Translations under genes and position numbers: made by a program
The notes under the pieces: model-generated
What the model was told of the DNA's origin: nothing
What the model saw: only the letters and a program-made list of their open reading frames with translations
Databases searched by the model: none
Part shown: positions 17,815-26,654 of the stretch, one piece after another
Layout of the letters: each line of letters opens with the position of its first letter
How positions within the stretch are numbered: the first letter of the stretch is position 1
DNA from: Bacillus cereus G9842
GTDB lineage: Bacteria > Bacillota > Bacilli > Bacillales > Bacillaceae_G
Direction of reading: 5' to 3'
Assembly (NCBI RefSeq): GCF_000021305.1
Contig: NC_011772.1
Location: 4,688,001-4,752,000, forward strand
DNA: 64,000 nucleotides

Positions 17815-18120
17815 GAAAAAATCATCCTATATATATTACAAATTAATAACTTTCATAGCATAACAAAAGTATATATATTCTTTTGTCAAAATTCGTCTTA
17901 TATATTCATTTTATTATATTAAAATAAAACTTATACTTAGAAAGACAAGATTTATGATATGAATACATGAAAAAATTCATATTCCAAAATCATTTTTACA
18001 AGTGCTACTTTACGTATAAATACAAGTTTTTAACAACTATTACTATAACGAAAAGAACCTGCCACAAGACAGGTTCTTTTCGTTATTTTATGATAAAAGA
18101 GAAAATGATTAGCATGTGTA
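17815..18120. other. AT-rich gap without a gene
   Basis: About 300 very AT-rich bases. The only structure seen is the terminator at 18047-18084. I find no promoter or small frame with a ribosome binding site that I would defend. Confidence 0.6.
18047..18084 (-). terminator. Terminator after the small membrane protein gene
   Basis: AACGAAAAGAACCTG pairs with CAGGTTCTTTTCGTT (15 bp, 8-base loop). It follows the 76-residue minus-strand gene by 36 bases. Confidence 0.85.
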
Positions 18121-18351
18121 TTATATAAAAGGAAGCAGCCATATTTTCCATACGATACATACGAGTACTATAACTACAAAATCAAAAAAATCTAATCTCG
18201 GACCTTTTTTCATATTCATATGTAGCCACATATGAAACCATTTTATTTTCATATATTTATGAATGTTTTTCTTGGCAAATCGGTAAATAAGCATTTGCAT
18301 GATAAAAAATCCGGCCACAAAAATAAATAATAAGATGAGAAATCCAATCAC
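18121..18351 (-). CDS. Small two-helix membrane protein, unknown
   Basis: A 76-residue protein with hydrophobic helices at about 1-22 and 55-76 and a basic, His/Lys-rich loop between them. GUG start with an excellent AGGAGG. It is ten bases after the stop of the 98-residue gene, so the two form a small operon ending in a strong terminator. I do not recognise a family. Confidence 0.7.
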   Translation of the reverse strand: MIGFLILLFIFVAGFFIMQMLIYRFAKKNIHKYMKIKWFHMWLHMNMKKGPRLDFFDFVVIVLVCIVWKIWLLPFI

Positions 18352-18361
18352 AAAATTCCTC

Positions 18362-18658
18362 CTATTTTTGTAGCGTTTTTTCTACTATCCGATTTTTCAA
18401 AACCCACTCTTCAAACTGGGCACTTCCAAATTCCCAGCTAAGATCGCGAGCATGTACAGAAAAAACGTAATGACCAGCATATTCGTCCATAAACCTCCCT
18501 AACTCTACATCGTCTTTCTGAATACCGTATACTCCAAAATTAAAATACACATCCCATACGTCTTCATTCTTCCTCTTATAAGCAATCGATTCCATGTCGC
18601 ATTCTGTCCCAAAATAATCAAGATGTAAATGTACGCTATCATCGTATTCGTACTCCAT
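18362..18658 (-). CDS. Small acidic cytoplasmic protein, unknown
   Basis: A 98-residue acidic soluble protein rich in aromatic residues (WDVYFNFGVYGI, LSWEFGSAQFEEW), without signal peptide or membrane helix. The ribosome binding site AAGGGGTGA is well placed before ATG. It is the first gene of a two-gene operon with the small membrane protein downstream. No family is recognised. Its start region is divergent from the ABC importer operon. Confidence 0.7.
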   Translation of the reverse strand: MEYEYDDSVHLHLDYFGTECDMESIAYKRKNEDVWDVYFNFGVYGIQKDDVELGRFMDEYAGHYVFSVHARDLSWEFGSAQFEEWVLKNRIVEKTLQK

Positions 18659-18778
18659 TTTATCACCCCTTATATTTGTACTTCTTTACCATCCAAAAAA
18701 TTCCTGCTATCTACACTCACATATAGGCACTTACCTACATATCATGCTTGTAGAGTGACTTCTAGGAGGTGTTATATA

Positions 18779-19786
18779 GTGAAAAAATTAATCGCGATTT
18801 TTTGCATCATGTTACTAGCTGTTTTTACTTTTGCTGCTTGTAGTAATAAAAAAGAAGGTACGAAAGAACAAACTCAAAACATTCGTGTCGGCGAAGTTAC
18901 CCATTCTCTCTTCTACGCCCCGTTATATGTCGGGATTGAAAAAGGATTTTTTAAAGATGAAGGACTAGATATTGACCTACAAACAACAGCCGGTGGCGAT
19001 AAAACGATGACCGCCCTATTATCTGGCGGAATTGATATTGCTCTCGTCGGTTCTGAAACTTCTATTTACGTTCATCAACAAGGAGCGAAAGACCCTATCA
19101 TTAACTTTGCACAGCTTACACAAACAGATGGGACATTTTTAGTTTCACGTAAAAAACTAGACTCTTTTAATTGGAATGACGTAAAAGGTGTTACATTTTT
19201 AGGACAGCGTAAAGGCGGCATGCCGCAAATGGTTGGGGAATACGTTTTAAAGAAAAATGGCATTGATCCTCATAAAGATACAAACTTAATTCAAAATATT
19301 GAGTTTGCTAATATTGCAAATGCCTTTGCATCTGGTACTGGAGAGTTTGTGCAGCTCTTTGAACCGACTGCAAGTATACTTGAGAAAGAAGGTAAAGGTT
19401 ATATCGTCGCTTCATTCGGAAATGAATCTGGTACTGTTCCTTATACAACGTTCATGGCAAAAGAAAGTTTCTTAAAGAAAGATAAAGCTGCTGCTGAAAA
19501 GTTCACACGTGCGCTCTATAAAGCACAGCAATGGGTTGATACACATAGCCCAGAAGAGATTGCTGATGCTGTTTCTCCGCTATTTAAAGACACTTCAAAA
19601 GACATAACAATACAAGTAATTGAACGGTATAAAAAACAGCATTCTTATGCGACAAATCCACTACTAGATGCGGAAGAATGGAAACAGCTCCAAACTATTA
19701 TGAAAGACGCTGGCGAATTACAAAAAGAAGTTCCACATGAAGCGCTCGTCAATACAAAAATTGCCGAAAGCGTTATTAAGAAATAG
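18779..19786 (+). CDS. ABC importer substrate-binding lipoprotein (NMT1/SsuA/ThiY type)
   Basis: From GUG at 18779, nine bases after AGGAGGTG, the protein has 335 residues; the open frame extends 50 codons further but without a ribosome binding site. The lipoprotein signal peptide ends in FTFAAC. The mature part shows the NMT1/THI5-like pattern: ...PLYVGIEKGFFKDEGLDIDL, then GGDKTMTALLSGGIDIALVGSE. Such proteins bind nitrate, sulfonates, taurine or thiamine-pyrimidine precursors. No TPP riboswitch precedes the operon, so the ligand is open. It heads a three-gene importer operon with ATPase and permease. Confidence 0.85.
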   Translation: MKKLIAIFCIMLLAVFTFAACSNKKEGTKEQTQNIRVGEVTHSLFYAPLYVGIEKGFFKDEGLDIDLQTTAGGDKTMTALLSGGIDIALVGSETSIYVHQQGAKDPIINFAQLTQTDGTFLVSRKKLDSFNWNDVKGVTFLGQRKGGMPQMVGEYVLKKNGIDPHKDTNLIQNIEFANIANAFASGTGEFVQLFEPTASILEKEGKGYIVASFGNESGTVPYTTFMAKESFLKKDKAAAEKFTRALYKAQQWVDTHSPEEIADAVSPLFKDTSKDITIQVIERYKKQHSYATNPLLDAEEWKQLQTIMKDAGELQKEVPHEALVNTKIAESVIKK

Positions 19787-19797
19787 AGGCGAAGTGT

Positions 19798-20562
19798 ATG
19801 AGTTTTTTACAAATACGTAACGTTTCTCACTGCTTTTTTGCAAAAGAGAATGCCAAACTTATTCTCGAAGATATGAGCTTACAAGTGGAAGAAGGCGAAT
19901 TTATTTCTATACTCGGTCCAAGTGGTTGTGGTAAAACAACACTCCTCTCAATCATTGCTGGGCTACTTGATCCAATTGACGGTATCGTCTTTTTAGATGG
20001 TGAACCGATTACAACGAAAACTTCATCTATGGGATATATGTTGCAACAAGATTACTTATTCCCTTGGAAAACGATTGAAGAAAATATTATGCTTGGACTT
20101 CATATTCGAAAGATTTATGATGAACAGATGAAAGAACATACTTTAAATCTTTTAAAACAAGTCGGTCTACATGGGGTAGAAGGACAATATCCTCGTGAAC
20201 TATCCGGCGGTATGCGTCAACGTGCCGCTCTCGTTCGAACATTAGCGACTGATCCAAAAATTTTATTACTAGATGAACCATTCTCCGCACTCGATTATCA
20301 AACGAAATTAAAACTAGAAGAACTCGTTTTCAACTTGCTAAATAAATATAAGAAAACATCACTACTTGTTACTCACGATATTGAAGAAGCGATCGCGATG
20401 AGTGATCGTATTTATTTACTGCAAGCGAATCCTGGAAAAATCGCAAAAACCTTTATCGTCCCGGAAAGTATCCGTTCTTTATCACCGTTAGAAGCACGCC
20501 ATCACTACGATTTCCCAGCCCTCTTTCAAGATATATGGAAGGAGCTGGAACGACTTGGATAA
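19798..20562 (+). CDS. ABC importer ATP-binding protein (SsuB/TauB/ThiZ type)
   Basis: A 254-residue ABC ATPase with Walker [10 protein letters not shown] (about residues 39-47), Q-loop region [10 protein letters not shown], signature [15 protein letters not shown], Walker B ILLLDEP and H-loop THDIEEA. It energises uptake together with the permease whose start overlaps its last eight bases. The layout binding protein-ATPase-permease is that of nitrate/sulfonate/taurine/pyrimidine importers. Confidence 0.92.
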   Translation: MSFLQIRNVSHCFFAKENAKLILEDMSLQVEEGEFISILGPSGCGKTTLLSIIAGLLDPIDGIVFLDGEPITTKTSSMGYMLQQDYLFPWKTIEENIMLGLHIRKIYDEQMKEHTLNLLKQVGLHGVEGQYPRELSGGMRQRAALVRTLATDPKILLLDEPFSALDYQTKLKLEELVFNLLNKYKKTSLLVTHDIEEAIAMSDRIYLLQANPGKIAKTFIVPESIRSLSPLEARHHYDFPALFQDIWKELERLG

Positions 20563-21361
20563 TATAAAACAACTACATGAACAGTTTCGAAAGAAAGAAC
20601 GTAGGCGTGCTTGGATTGCTCGCTCTCTACAACTTTTACTACTTATTCTTTTCTTTGCACTATGGGAAATATCTAGCAAAAGAGAATGGATTGATCCTTT
20701 ACTCTTTAGCTCTCCTTCAAGTATTTGGGATCTCTTCTTAACGAAATGGATCGACGGTTCACTTTGGGTCCACATATGGACGACATTGCTGGAAACGGGA
20801 GTAGGCTTCATTCTCGGAACAGTACTTGGTGCTATTATTGCAACGTTTCTTTGGTGGATGCCACTTCTAGCCCGCGTACTTGATCCTTATCTCGTCGTCC
20901 TAAATGCAATGCCAAAAGTTGCACTCGGTCCAATCATCATCGTTATTTTCGGTCCAAACATTTCATCTTCTATCGCAATGGGAGTAATCATTTCCATCAT
21001 CATTACCATTCTCGTTATTTACAGTGCGTTTCAAGAAATCGATTCTAACTATATAAAAGTGATGGACACATTTGGCGCAAATAAATGGCAATGTTATAAG
21101 CAAGTCGTTCTCCCTGCATCCTTTCCAGCAATTATCTCAACGTTAAAAGTAAACGTTGGTTTATCCTGGGTCGGTGTTATTTTCGGAGAACTTCTCGTTT
21201 CCAAACAAGGACTTGGCTACTTAATTAGCTACGGATTCCAAGTCTTTAACTTCACACTCGTCTTACTTAGCGTACTACTCACATGTGTTCTTGCAACTCT
21301 TATGTATGTATTTGTCGAGGCATTTGAAAAAATTCTAATTGGAAAAAGAAAAAGAAGCTGA
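20555..21361 (+). CDS. ABC importer permease (SsuC/TauC/ThiX type)
   Basis: A 268-residue BPD-type permease with about six membrane helices and an EAA-like cytoplasmic motif in [24 protein letters not shown]. It probably starts at UUG 20555, overlapping the ATPase gene by eight bases, and is thus translationally coupled. It is the last gene of the operon; a terminator begins within its final codons. Confidence 0.9.
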   Translation: MDNIKQLHEQFRKKERRRAWIARSLQLLLLILFFALWEISSKREWIDPLLFSSPSSIWDLFLTKWIDGSLWVHIWTTLLETGVGFILGTVLGAIIATFLWWMPLLARVLDPYLVVLNAMPKVALGPIIIVIFGPNISSSIAMGVIISIIITILVIYSAFQEIDSNYIKVMDTFGANKWQCYKQVVLPASFPAIISTLKVNVGLSWVGVIFGELLVSKQGLGYLISYGFQVFNFTLVLLSVLLTCVLATLMYVFVEAFEKILIGKRKRS

Positions 21362-21392
21362 CTCAAAACAGTGCGCTATAGTCAGCTTCTTT
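21351..21392 (+). terminator. Terminator of the ABC importer operon
   Basis: AAAGAAGCTGACT pairs with AGTCAGCTTCTTT (13 bp, 16-base loop). It overlaps the permease stop codon and lies next to the convergent 78-residue gene, so it may act both ways. Confidence 0.8.
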
Positions 21393-21395
21393 CTT

Positions 21396-21632
21396 TTACC
21401 TTTTATCACACATTTTCGTTTCATTTGTAATGTTTCCATCCGCAACCGTAACTGTATGAAAACAGTCTTTCACACGTACTGTAACGACATTATCTTTTCG
21501 ATCTATCACATGATAATCATTAAACTTTTCATTCAAAGCACTACGAATTTGCTCCCCTTCAAAAATCGGAAAACCGTGAGACATTACCCAAATGAGACCA
21601 GCAACAGCAAGAATCGTTTTCATACGTTTCAT
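21396..21632 (-). CDS. Small secreted protein, unknown
   Basis: A 78-residue protein with an N-terminal hydrophobic signal (residues 3-22) and a ~55-residue mature part containing two Cys (in KDCFH and KMCDK) that could form a disulphide. The mature segment looks like a compact beta-rich domain (VIDRKDNVVTVRVKDCFHTVTV). AGGAGG precedes ATG at 21632. I do not recognise a family. Confidence 0.7.
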   Translation of the reverse strand: MKRMKTILAVAGLIWVMSHGFPIFEGEQIRSALNEKFNDYHVIDRKDNVVTVRVKDCFHTVTVADGNITNETKMCDKR

Positions 21633-21780
21633 TACCTCCTCGAGAGTAAACTTATAGTCCCTACAACACGCGCATTATAATTGTGTCTAAATTGTGACAT
21701 TTTTATACTAATTCTATTTTATACCGCCAGTTCCTTCTTCTTTTCGATAAAAATACAGAATTTTCAATTTTATCAACATG

Positions 21781-21811
21781 AAAAAACGTAAAGAATTAAA
21801 AATTCTTCACG
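21781..21811 (-). terminator. Terminator of the metalloprotease-like lipoprotein gene
   Basis: On the minus strand CGTGAAGAATT and AATTCTTTACG form an 11-bp stem (one G-U) with a 3-base loop, followed by U6. Confidence 0.8.
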
Positions 21812-21850
21812 CTTTACTTTAACGAAACTATATCGAACGCATAACTCACA

Positions 21851-22963
21851 TTAGTCTCCACTTTGTTGTTCTATCGTTTTCGAAACATCATATAATCCTG
21901 ACAGCACTTCCGCTCTCATTTTTACAAGCTCAGGGAACTGATGGAAGAAAGCAATTTTCTTATATTTTAACTCTGTTCCTTCTTTCACTTTTTTTGAATC
22001 TTGTAAAATGAACGCTGTAAATGTATCTGCGATATCTTCCGTTACATTTGTTGTTCCATACAGCGATACAAACTCATCATGCTTTTCTTTATAAAATTTA
22101 ATTTGTGCCTCTTCACTTTCTTCTACTTGCTTTTCTGTCCACTCTTGTTCAATTGGTTTCCAAAATTCATTATAAAATTGGTTAATATACGAAGTTTTTC
22201 TCGCACATCCATTTTTCAAGAACACCGTTTTACATTTATTTCGATATGATGAAATGTCTTTCTCTTCATCAAACGCCTCTAAATATTTCCTATCCACTGG
22301 TACTTGTTTATGCCCAATCGTTAATACGTGAGCCGTTTCATGAATTAATGTTTTCATCACTTCATCTATATTCACCCCAGAATCGAGCACATCTAAACTA
22401 AGCAACCAATCTCTCGGGTCATCCATACTTGGCATGACATGAGCAACAACGCCATCATAACCATCCGTTATTAGATCAAACCCTGTTATATTCTCACGAT
22501 ATTTCACTGGAATGAGAGTGCGATACATGTCCCATAAAGTTTCATGATACTCTCTATCTTGCCGCTGGCTTAACAAATCATCTTTTGCTACTTCGTCATC
22601 TGCAAAAGCTTTATTCAATCTCTTACGATCCAATTTCTCAAAATAAGGATCTACAATTTCATCATCATCGATATAATAAGAAGCTAAAAAGAAATAATTG
22701 TCATCCTCTTCTTTTTTCTGTTCCGCCTCTTTCATATTCATACTTTCATACTCTTCTATGTCATAATCCTCTACTTTTTCAAGTTCTGAAAGTCCCTCTA
22801 TCTTTTTATATACTTTTTGTAATGTTTTATCTCCTATTTGCGTGCACTCTTCTTCTGTTTTACAAATTTCTTTTTCTTTCGTAACCTCAATAGCACTATC
22901 GCATCCTGCAACTAAACTGCTTGCTATCATACAACACATTAACTTGCCATACAGTTTCTTCAT
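21851..22963 (-). CDS. Lipoprotein with HExxH zinc-metalloprotease motif
   Basis: The start is set at the ATG of MKKLYGK because GGGGGAT lies just upstream; the frame itself opens four codons earlier. The 370-residue product has a lipobox (SLVAGC), an acidic N-terminal third and a predicted zinc site LIHETAHVL (near residue 215 of the longer form), with EDIADTF about 100 residues later as a possible third ligand, as in gluzincins. Two Cys near 245-255 (NKC..NGC) may form a disulphide. It is probably an extracytoplasmic membrane-anchored metalloprotease of unknown substrate, or a protease-fold protein without activity. It is monocistronic. Confidence 0.75.
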   Translation of the reverse strand: MKKLYGKLMCCMIASSLVAGCDSAIEVTKEKEICKTEEECTQIGDKTLQKVYKKIEGLSELEKVEDYDIEEYESMNMKEAEQKKEEDDNYFFLASYYIDDDEIVDPYFEKLDRKRLNKAFADDEVAKDDLLSQRQDREYHETLWDMYRTLIPVKYRENITGFDLITDGYDGVVAHVMPSMDDPRDWLLSLDVLDSGVNIDEVMKTLIHETAHVLTIGHKQVPVDRKYLEAFDEEKDISSYRNKCKTVFLKNGCARKTSYINQFYNEFWKPIEQEWTEKQVEESEEAQIKFYKEKHDEFVSLYGTTNVTEDIADTFTAFILQDSKKVKEGTELKYKKIAFFHQFPELVKMRAEVLSGLYDVSKTIEQQSGD

Positions 22964-23055
22964 ACAATCCCCCATTATTCCATTCTACAAAATATCATAA
23001 TCATTTTTTTGTGATTATGCGATAATTAATTATAAAAACTGCAAGGAGGTTTCCC

Positions 23056-23727
23056 ATGATTCGTGCAATCTTATTCGACTTAGATGGCACACTATTAGAT
23101 CGGCGCCAATCTTTAGAACAATTTATTTGTGACCAATATAATCGCTTCGCCTCACATTTGATGGGCATAGAAAAATCCGAGTATTGTTCTCGATTTCTTG
23201 AACTTGATAATAATGGCTATACGTGGAAGGGTAAAGTGTATGCTACTCTCCTTTCCGAATACAACATTACTACTTTAACGCAAGAGCAACTGCTACACGA
23301 CTATATTACAAACTTCCAACATCATTGTATTTCTTTCAAAAACACGCATGAACTACTTCAACAGTTAAAACAGCGAAACATTAAAATTGGTATTATCACA
23401 AATGGTTTTACTGAATTTCAGATGAGCAACCTTCGAGCACTACATATACATACGTATACAAACACCATTCTCGTTTCAGAAACTGAAGGAATTAAAAAAC
23501 CTCACCCTGAAATTTTCGAACGTGCTTTGCAAAGACTAGATGTTAAGGCAGAAGAATGTCTTTATGTTGGAGATCATCCAGAAAACGATGTGCTTGGTTC
23601 TGAACAAGTAGGGATTCTTGGTGTTTGGAAAAAAGATTCATTTTGGGGTGATTTTAAGCATTCACGTATCGTAGATGATTTATTAGAGGTTCTTTCATTT
23701 TTAGAGGTAGAGATAAAAATACAATAA
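23056..23727 (+). CDS. HAD-superfamily hydrolase (subfamily IA, YjjG-like)
   Basis: A 223-residue Rossmann-type HAD phosphatase. Motif I is LFDLDGTLLD (residues 6-15), motif II IITNG near 115, motif III KKPHPEIF near 150, and motif IV YVGDHPENDVLG near 175. A helical cap lies between motifs I and II. Substrates in this branch include nucleotides and sugar phosphates; the closest familiar type is the YjjG pyrimidine nucleotidase. The start follows AAGGAGG. Single gene with its own terminator. Confidence 0.9.
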   Translation: MIRAILFDLDGTLLDRRQSLEQFICDQYNRFASHLMGIEKSEYCSRFLELDNNGYTWKGKVYATLLSEYNITTLTQEQLLHDYITNFQHHCISFKNTHELLQQLKQRNIKIGIITNGFTEFQMSNLRALHIHTYTNTILVSETEGIKKPHPEIFERALQRLDVKAEECLYVGDHPENDVLGSEQVGILGVWKKDSFWGDFKHSRIVDDLLEVLSFLEVEIKIQ

Positions 23728-23775
23728 TAGCAAATAAATTATATCAGCGATTTACCAACAAAAAGTGACCATAAT

Positions 23776-23811
23776 AAGAGGAGGCCGTTGCTCAAAAACG
23801 CCTCCTCTTTC
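23776..23811. terminator. Bidirectional terminator between HAD and DUF3267 genes
   Basis: AAGAGGAGGC pairs with GCCTCCTCTT (10 bp) and is flanked by T-rich sequence. The convergent genes on both sides can share it. Confidence 0.8.
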
Positions 23812-23812
23812 T

Positions 23813-24349
23813 TTATTCATATACTGTAAACTGTGGTTTACTCGGATGATCTTTTACTAGCGCATCATCTGGAAACTTTGAAACTTTTTGATATAAGGCA
23901 ATGTCACCGATACAACCTGCTGTTAGTAGAATTCCTAAAAATGAGAGTGGCTCCAGATTCATAGCTAATCCCAATACAATTGGCAAAATTCCAGTTGGTA
24001 AAAACGGAAGCATTAACACTTTCTTCATTTGCTTTACTGTAACCGCCTGTTTAGAATGAGCATATGCAACACCTAATTTCCAATTAACGCCCCATTTTAG
24101 TTCACTCCACGGAATACCTCCGATATAGCGAAATCCTATTAAATGTATCGCTTCATGAATACAGACGAGAACAATCATTGCAATAATAAACAGAAACATC
24201 GTTAATAATGTAACTTCAACTTGGACCCCACCTGAAAGAAATATATGCAAATAACCTATTCCAAACGACAAAGCAATTATTATAAAAAATAAAGAAAAGT
24301 TTAATTTAACCATCGAAACAGTAACAGTCGTTTCTTTTCTTTTATCCAT
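23813..24349 (-). CDS. DUF3267 membrane protein (putative zincin)
   Basis: From the ATG at 24349, preceded by AGGAGGGGG, the protein has 178 residues; the open frame extends 21 codons upstream without support. Four or so membrane helices surround an HEAIHLIGF motif near residue 70, a zinc-protease-like HExxH signature characteristic of DUF3267, and an Asp in GDIALYQK near 150 could be a third ligand. This resembles site-2-protease-like membrane zincins, but no activity is established for the family. It is unrelated to its neighbours. Confidence 0.8.
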   Translation of the reverse strand: MDKRKETTVTVSMVKLNFSLFFIIIALSFGIGYLHIFLSGGVQVEVTLLTMFLFIIAMIVLVCIHEAIHLIGFRYIGGIPWSELKWGVNWKLGVAYAHSKQAVTVKQMKKVLMLPFLPTGILPIVLGLAMNLEPLSFLGILLTAGCIGDIALYQKVSKFPDDALVKDHPSKPQFTVYE

Positions 24350-24442
24350 CTTCCCCCTCCTAAAATGTAAGTATATCTTCGCAAAATTGTATAATATACC
24401 CAAAAATAACATAAAGATATATTTACATTTATTATTACATAC

Positions 24443-24486
24443 AAAAAAAGAAACCGGCTACTTTACTTCGTAAAACAGCCGATTTC
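24443..24486 (-). terminator. Terminator overlapping the end of ytkD
   Basis: GAAATCGGCT pairs with AGCCGGTTTC around the stop region and is followed by U7 on the minus strand. The 5' arm is formed by the last codons of the gene. Confidence 0.8.
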
Positions 24487-24942
24487 TTCTATATGTTTCA
24501 TCGTACGCGCTAATACGTCATCGCGCATTATAAAGCTAAATTTTCTGTTCGTTTTAATGTTGTCAGGAATGTCTTTTAATAAAACAGACCCTTTCGTTTC
24601 TTCGTAATGCGTATGTTCTTCTACCGCACTAATTGTTGCAAAATAAATGTTTTTAATGATTATTTTGTCTTTTCCAGATACTTTATATTGTCCTAAGTAA
24701 GTTAAATCAGAAACTATGCCGCCAGTTTCTTCATGAACCTCTCGAACTGCCGCTTCTTCCGGTGTTTCCCCTAGTTCTACTTTACCACCTGGAAATTCAA
24801 GACCACGACGTAAATGATGTGTTAATAACCATTGATCCCCGTACCGGCATACAACCCAAACATGCTTTGGCTCAGGAGAAAATGGATAACGTTCAAACGA
24901 TAATTGTACAGTGTTGTGGTAATAATCTTTAAATTTGTACAT
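24463..24942 (-). CDS. ytkD: Nudix nucleoside triphosphatase YtkD
   Basis: A 159-residue Nudix hydrolase with the box beginning GGKVELGETPEEAAVREV and ending HEETG (residues 52-74). Length and the flanking blocks (YKFKDYYHNTVQLSF, HVWVVCRYG, LGQYKVSGKDK, NRKFSFIM) match B. subtilis YtkD, described as an 8-oxo-dGTPase/RNA 5'-pyrophosphohydrolase-type enzyme. It should sanitise oxidised nucleotides or hydrolyse nucleoside triphosphates in the cytoplasm. GGGGAG precedes ATG. It stands alone. Confidence 0.9.
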   Translation of the reverse strand: MYKFKDYYHNTVQLSFERYPFSPEPKHVWVVCRYGDQWLLTHHLRRGLEFPGGKVELGETPEEAAVREVHEETGGIVSDLTYLGQYKVSGKDKIIIKNIYFATISAVEEHTHYEETKGSVLLKDIPDNIKTNRKFSFIMRDDVLARTMKHIEEIGCFTK

Positions 24943-25026
24943 GCCATTACTCCCCTATTGATGGTTACAAGTTTTTCCTACCACAAATTGTAGCATATTC
25001 TCGCTTTTCTGCATAATATTATCCAA

Positions 25027-25344
25027 TTACAATCCATTGATTATTCCCATTTGCGCGACTAATTCTTTCGTCTCATGATTTCCTAAATCGTAAATCATTT
25101 TATATGCTTTTTGTAGTTGTTCATCATATCGGTCATTATTTGAATCGTGATGATACTCAACAAATGGAACGTGGGAGCGTACAAATGAACCTAAATCTTC
25201 TACATATGCTTGATCGAAGTGCTCTCTTAATTCCGTAATTTCCTCATCATTTGCATAAATTTCAAAATTATACGTATCCGCCGTCTTCACTTGTGAAATT
25301 TGACCATTTCCTATTGATATATAATATGTTTTTTTCGTTTCCAT
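25027..25344 (-). CDS. Small cytoplasmic protein, unknown
   Basis: From the METKKT start the protein has 105 residues; the frame extends 15 codons upstream, but GAAGGGTG favours this ATG. It is acidic, soluble and has no signal. Blocks such as YYISIGNGQISQ and ITELREHFDQA suggest an alpha/beta fold. I cannot name a family. The gene is divergent from the small-membrane-protein cluster that starts at 25428. Confidence 0.65.
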   Translation of the reverse strand: METKKTYYISIGNGQISQVKTADTYNFEIYANDEEITELREHFDQAYVEDLGSFVRSHVPFVEYHHDSNNDRYDEQLQKAYKMIYDLGNHETKELVAQMGIINGL

Positions 25345-25427
25345 GTAACACCCTTCTTTCATCCTTTTATTTTCTATTGTTTTCATCAATTACAAAATTA
25401 TGTAAAATAAAGAAAAGGAGGGGTTTT

Positions 25428-25577
25428 ATGTTCAAAATATTAATTATCGGTATTATCATCGTCCTAATCATCCTCGTACTCTCCATCATGACAATTAATA
25501 AAGGCTATGCTTATAAACATTACGTCGATAAACTAGAAGATAATCCTTATACAAAAAAGAATAAGGAGAATTCCTAA
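25428..25577 (+). CDS. Small single-helix membrane protein (YtzI-like?)
   Basis: A 49-residue protein with an Ile/Val/Leu-rich N-terminal helix (residues 3-25) and a hydrophilic tail (NKGYAYKHYVDKLEDNPYTKK). AGGAGGGG precedes ATG. Size and pattern resemble the YtzI family of small bacillus membrane proteins, but this is from memory. It immediately precedes the first DUF3953 gene (one base between stop and start), suggesting co-transcription with that tandem cluster. Confidence 0.7.
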   Translation: MFKILIIGIIIVLIILVLSIMTINKGYAYKHYVDKLEDNPYTKKNKENS

Positions 25578-25578
25578 T

Positions 25579-25809
25579 ATGCTTCGTATACTCCGCATCA
25601 CAATCGCACTCACTGTGTTCGTTATGTCGGCAATTGGATTATATACAGGTCAAAATAATTTTCTACCTCTTTCACAATTTCTATTAGGGGCTTTAATGTT
25701 TCTCATCGCATTTGAACAAATAAAGAAAAAGGAGGCAGCAACTGGGCTTATTTGTATTATTTCCGGTGCTTTCATTTGGATTGTTCTCATCATTAGCTAT
25801 ATAAAATAA
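25579..25809 (+). CDS. DUF3953-like small membrane protein, copy 1
   Basis: A 76-residue protein of three hydrophobic helices (about 3-22, 28-45, 53-74). It is the first of four tandem genes of exactly 76 codons that share the pattern LR.(T)..L...Y...LP...F.L....F...E..K....G. The pattern fits the DUF3953 (YczI-like) family of bacilli, whose function is unknown. AAGGAG precedes ATG. Confidence 0.75.
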   Translation: MLRILRITIALTVFVMSAIGLYTGQNNFLPLSQFLLGALMFLIAFEQIKKKEAATGLICIISGAFIWIVLIISYIK

Positions 25810-25823
25810 AAGGAGGTACATGC

Positions 25824-26054
25824 ATGCTAAAAGGAGTACGGATTACTTTATCACTTATTGCTTTATGTATAGCAATCTATAGTTTCTTTACTAGTAATAG
25901 AGAAATTATGCCTTATATGTTCATCTTTTTAGGGATGATGGCTTTCGTTATTAGTATAGAGGAAATCTTAAAGCAGCAAAAAGGTGGTAGTATACTTGCT
26001 CTGTTAGCAGGAGCTGGTGCTTTATTTCTTGGCTTCTCAGAAATATTTCGATAA
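25824..26054 (+). CDS. DUF3953-like small membrane protein, copy 2
   Basis: A 76-residue paralogue of the preceding product with three helices and the same EEILKQQKGGS cytoplasmic turn between helices 2 and 3. AAGGAGGTACATGC precedes the chosen ATG. It starts 14 bases after copy 1. Function unknown. Confidence 0.75.
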   Translation: MLKGVRITLSLIALCIAIYSFFTSNREIMPYMFIFLGMMAFVISIEEILKQQKGGSILALLAGAGALFLGFSEIFR

Positions 26055-26079
26055 ATAGTCCCTTTAAAGGAGGTATACA

Positions 26080-26310
26080 ATGCTAACTGGATTACGCTAT
26101 TTTTTCATGCTTCTCACACTCTCTCTTTGCACTTATTCTCTTGCTACCGACAACTTCACACTTCTCCCATACATGCAATTTGCTCTCAGTTGTTTCTTTA
26201 TTCTTCTAGGAATTAATGAACTGAAATCCGGAAGAAAATCAATGGGTATCTCGCATTTTTTCGTTTCTAGTCTTATGCTCTTCATTGTAATATCGAACTA
26301 CTTTCACTAA
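26080..26310 (+). CDS. DUF3953-like small membrane protein, copy 3
   Basis: A third 76-residue three-helix paralogue (MLTGLRYFFMLL...LPYMQFALSCFFILLGINELKSGRKS). It has a strong AAGGAGG and begins 25 bases after copy 2. Sequence divergence between the copies is substantial, so the duplications are old. Confidence 0.75.
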   Translation: MLTGLRYFFMLLTLSLCTYSLATDNFTLLPYMQFALSCFFILLGINELKSGRKSMGISHFFVSSLMLFIVISNYFH

Positions 26311-26396
26311 AGATAACATGTAATTTCCAATCACCTACTGACCATTACCTCTCACTAATTTGGATTTTTTAAACAGTTAATAAATTGGAGGATACT

Positions 26397-26627
26397 ATGC
26401 TAACAAACCTTCGAATCTTACTATCTGCTATTGCTTTTATTCTTGCTTTTTTTAGTCTTTTTACACGAATTTCTATTCTTTTCTCTTATGTATTTATCCT
26501 TTTAAGCATCACATTTATTCTTTCGGGAGTTGCTGAAATACAACAAAAGCAAAAATCGAAAGCTATCTTTTGTTTTATAGTTGGGATAATCACTTTCTTC
26601 GTTGGGATTTCTGACATACTTCCATAA
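26397..26627 (+). CDS. DUF3953-like small membrane protein, copy 4
   Basis: The fourth 76-residue paralogue; GGAGG six bases upstream selects the ATG at 26397 over an in-frame UUG 12 bases earlier. An 86-base gap separates it from copy 3, so it may have its own promoter. It ends at a terminator shared with the convergent SMR operon. Confidence 0.75.
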   Translation: MLTNLRILLSAIAFILAFFSLFTRISILFSYVFILLSITFILSGVAEIQQKQKSKAIFCFIVGIITFFVGISDILP

Positions 26628-26629
26628 AA

Positions 26630-26654
26630 AAGAAGAGCTTGTGTGCTCTTCTTT
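26630..26654. terminator. Bidirectional terminator between DUF3953 cluster and SMR operon
   Basis: AAGAAGAGC pairs with GCTCTTCTT (9 bp, 6-base loop) with A and T tracts on both sides. Confidence 0.8.

Noticed and set aside
17489..17863. Long hydrophobic plus-strand frame (124 codons) opposite the YwbE-like gene
   Set aside because: It is the antisense of a Lys/Glu/Gln-rich repeat, which always yields Leu/Phe/Ser-rich shadows; no ribosome binding site is present.
18659..18779. Possible TPP riboswitch for the NMT1-type importer
   Set aside because: None of the THI-box elements (CUGAGA, ACCUGA, CAGCG-type core) is present, so thiamine-precursor specificity is not supported.
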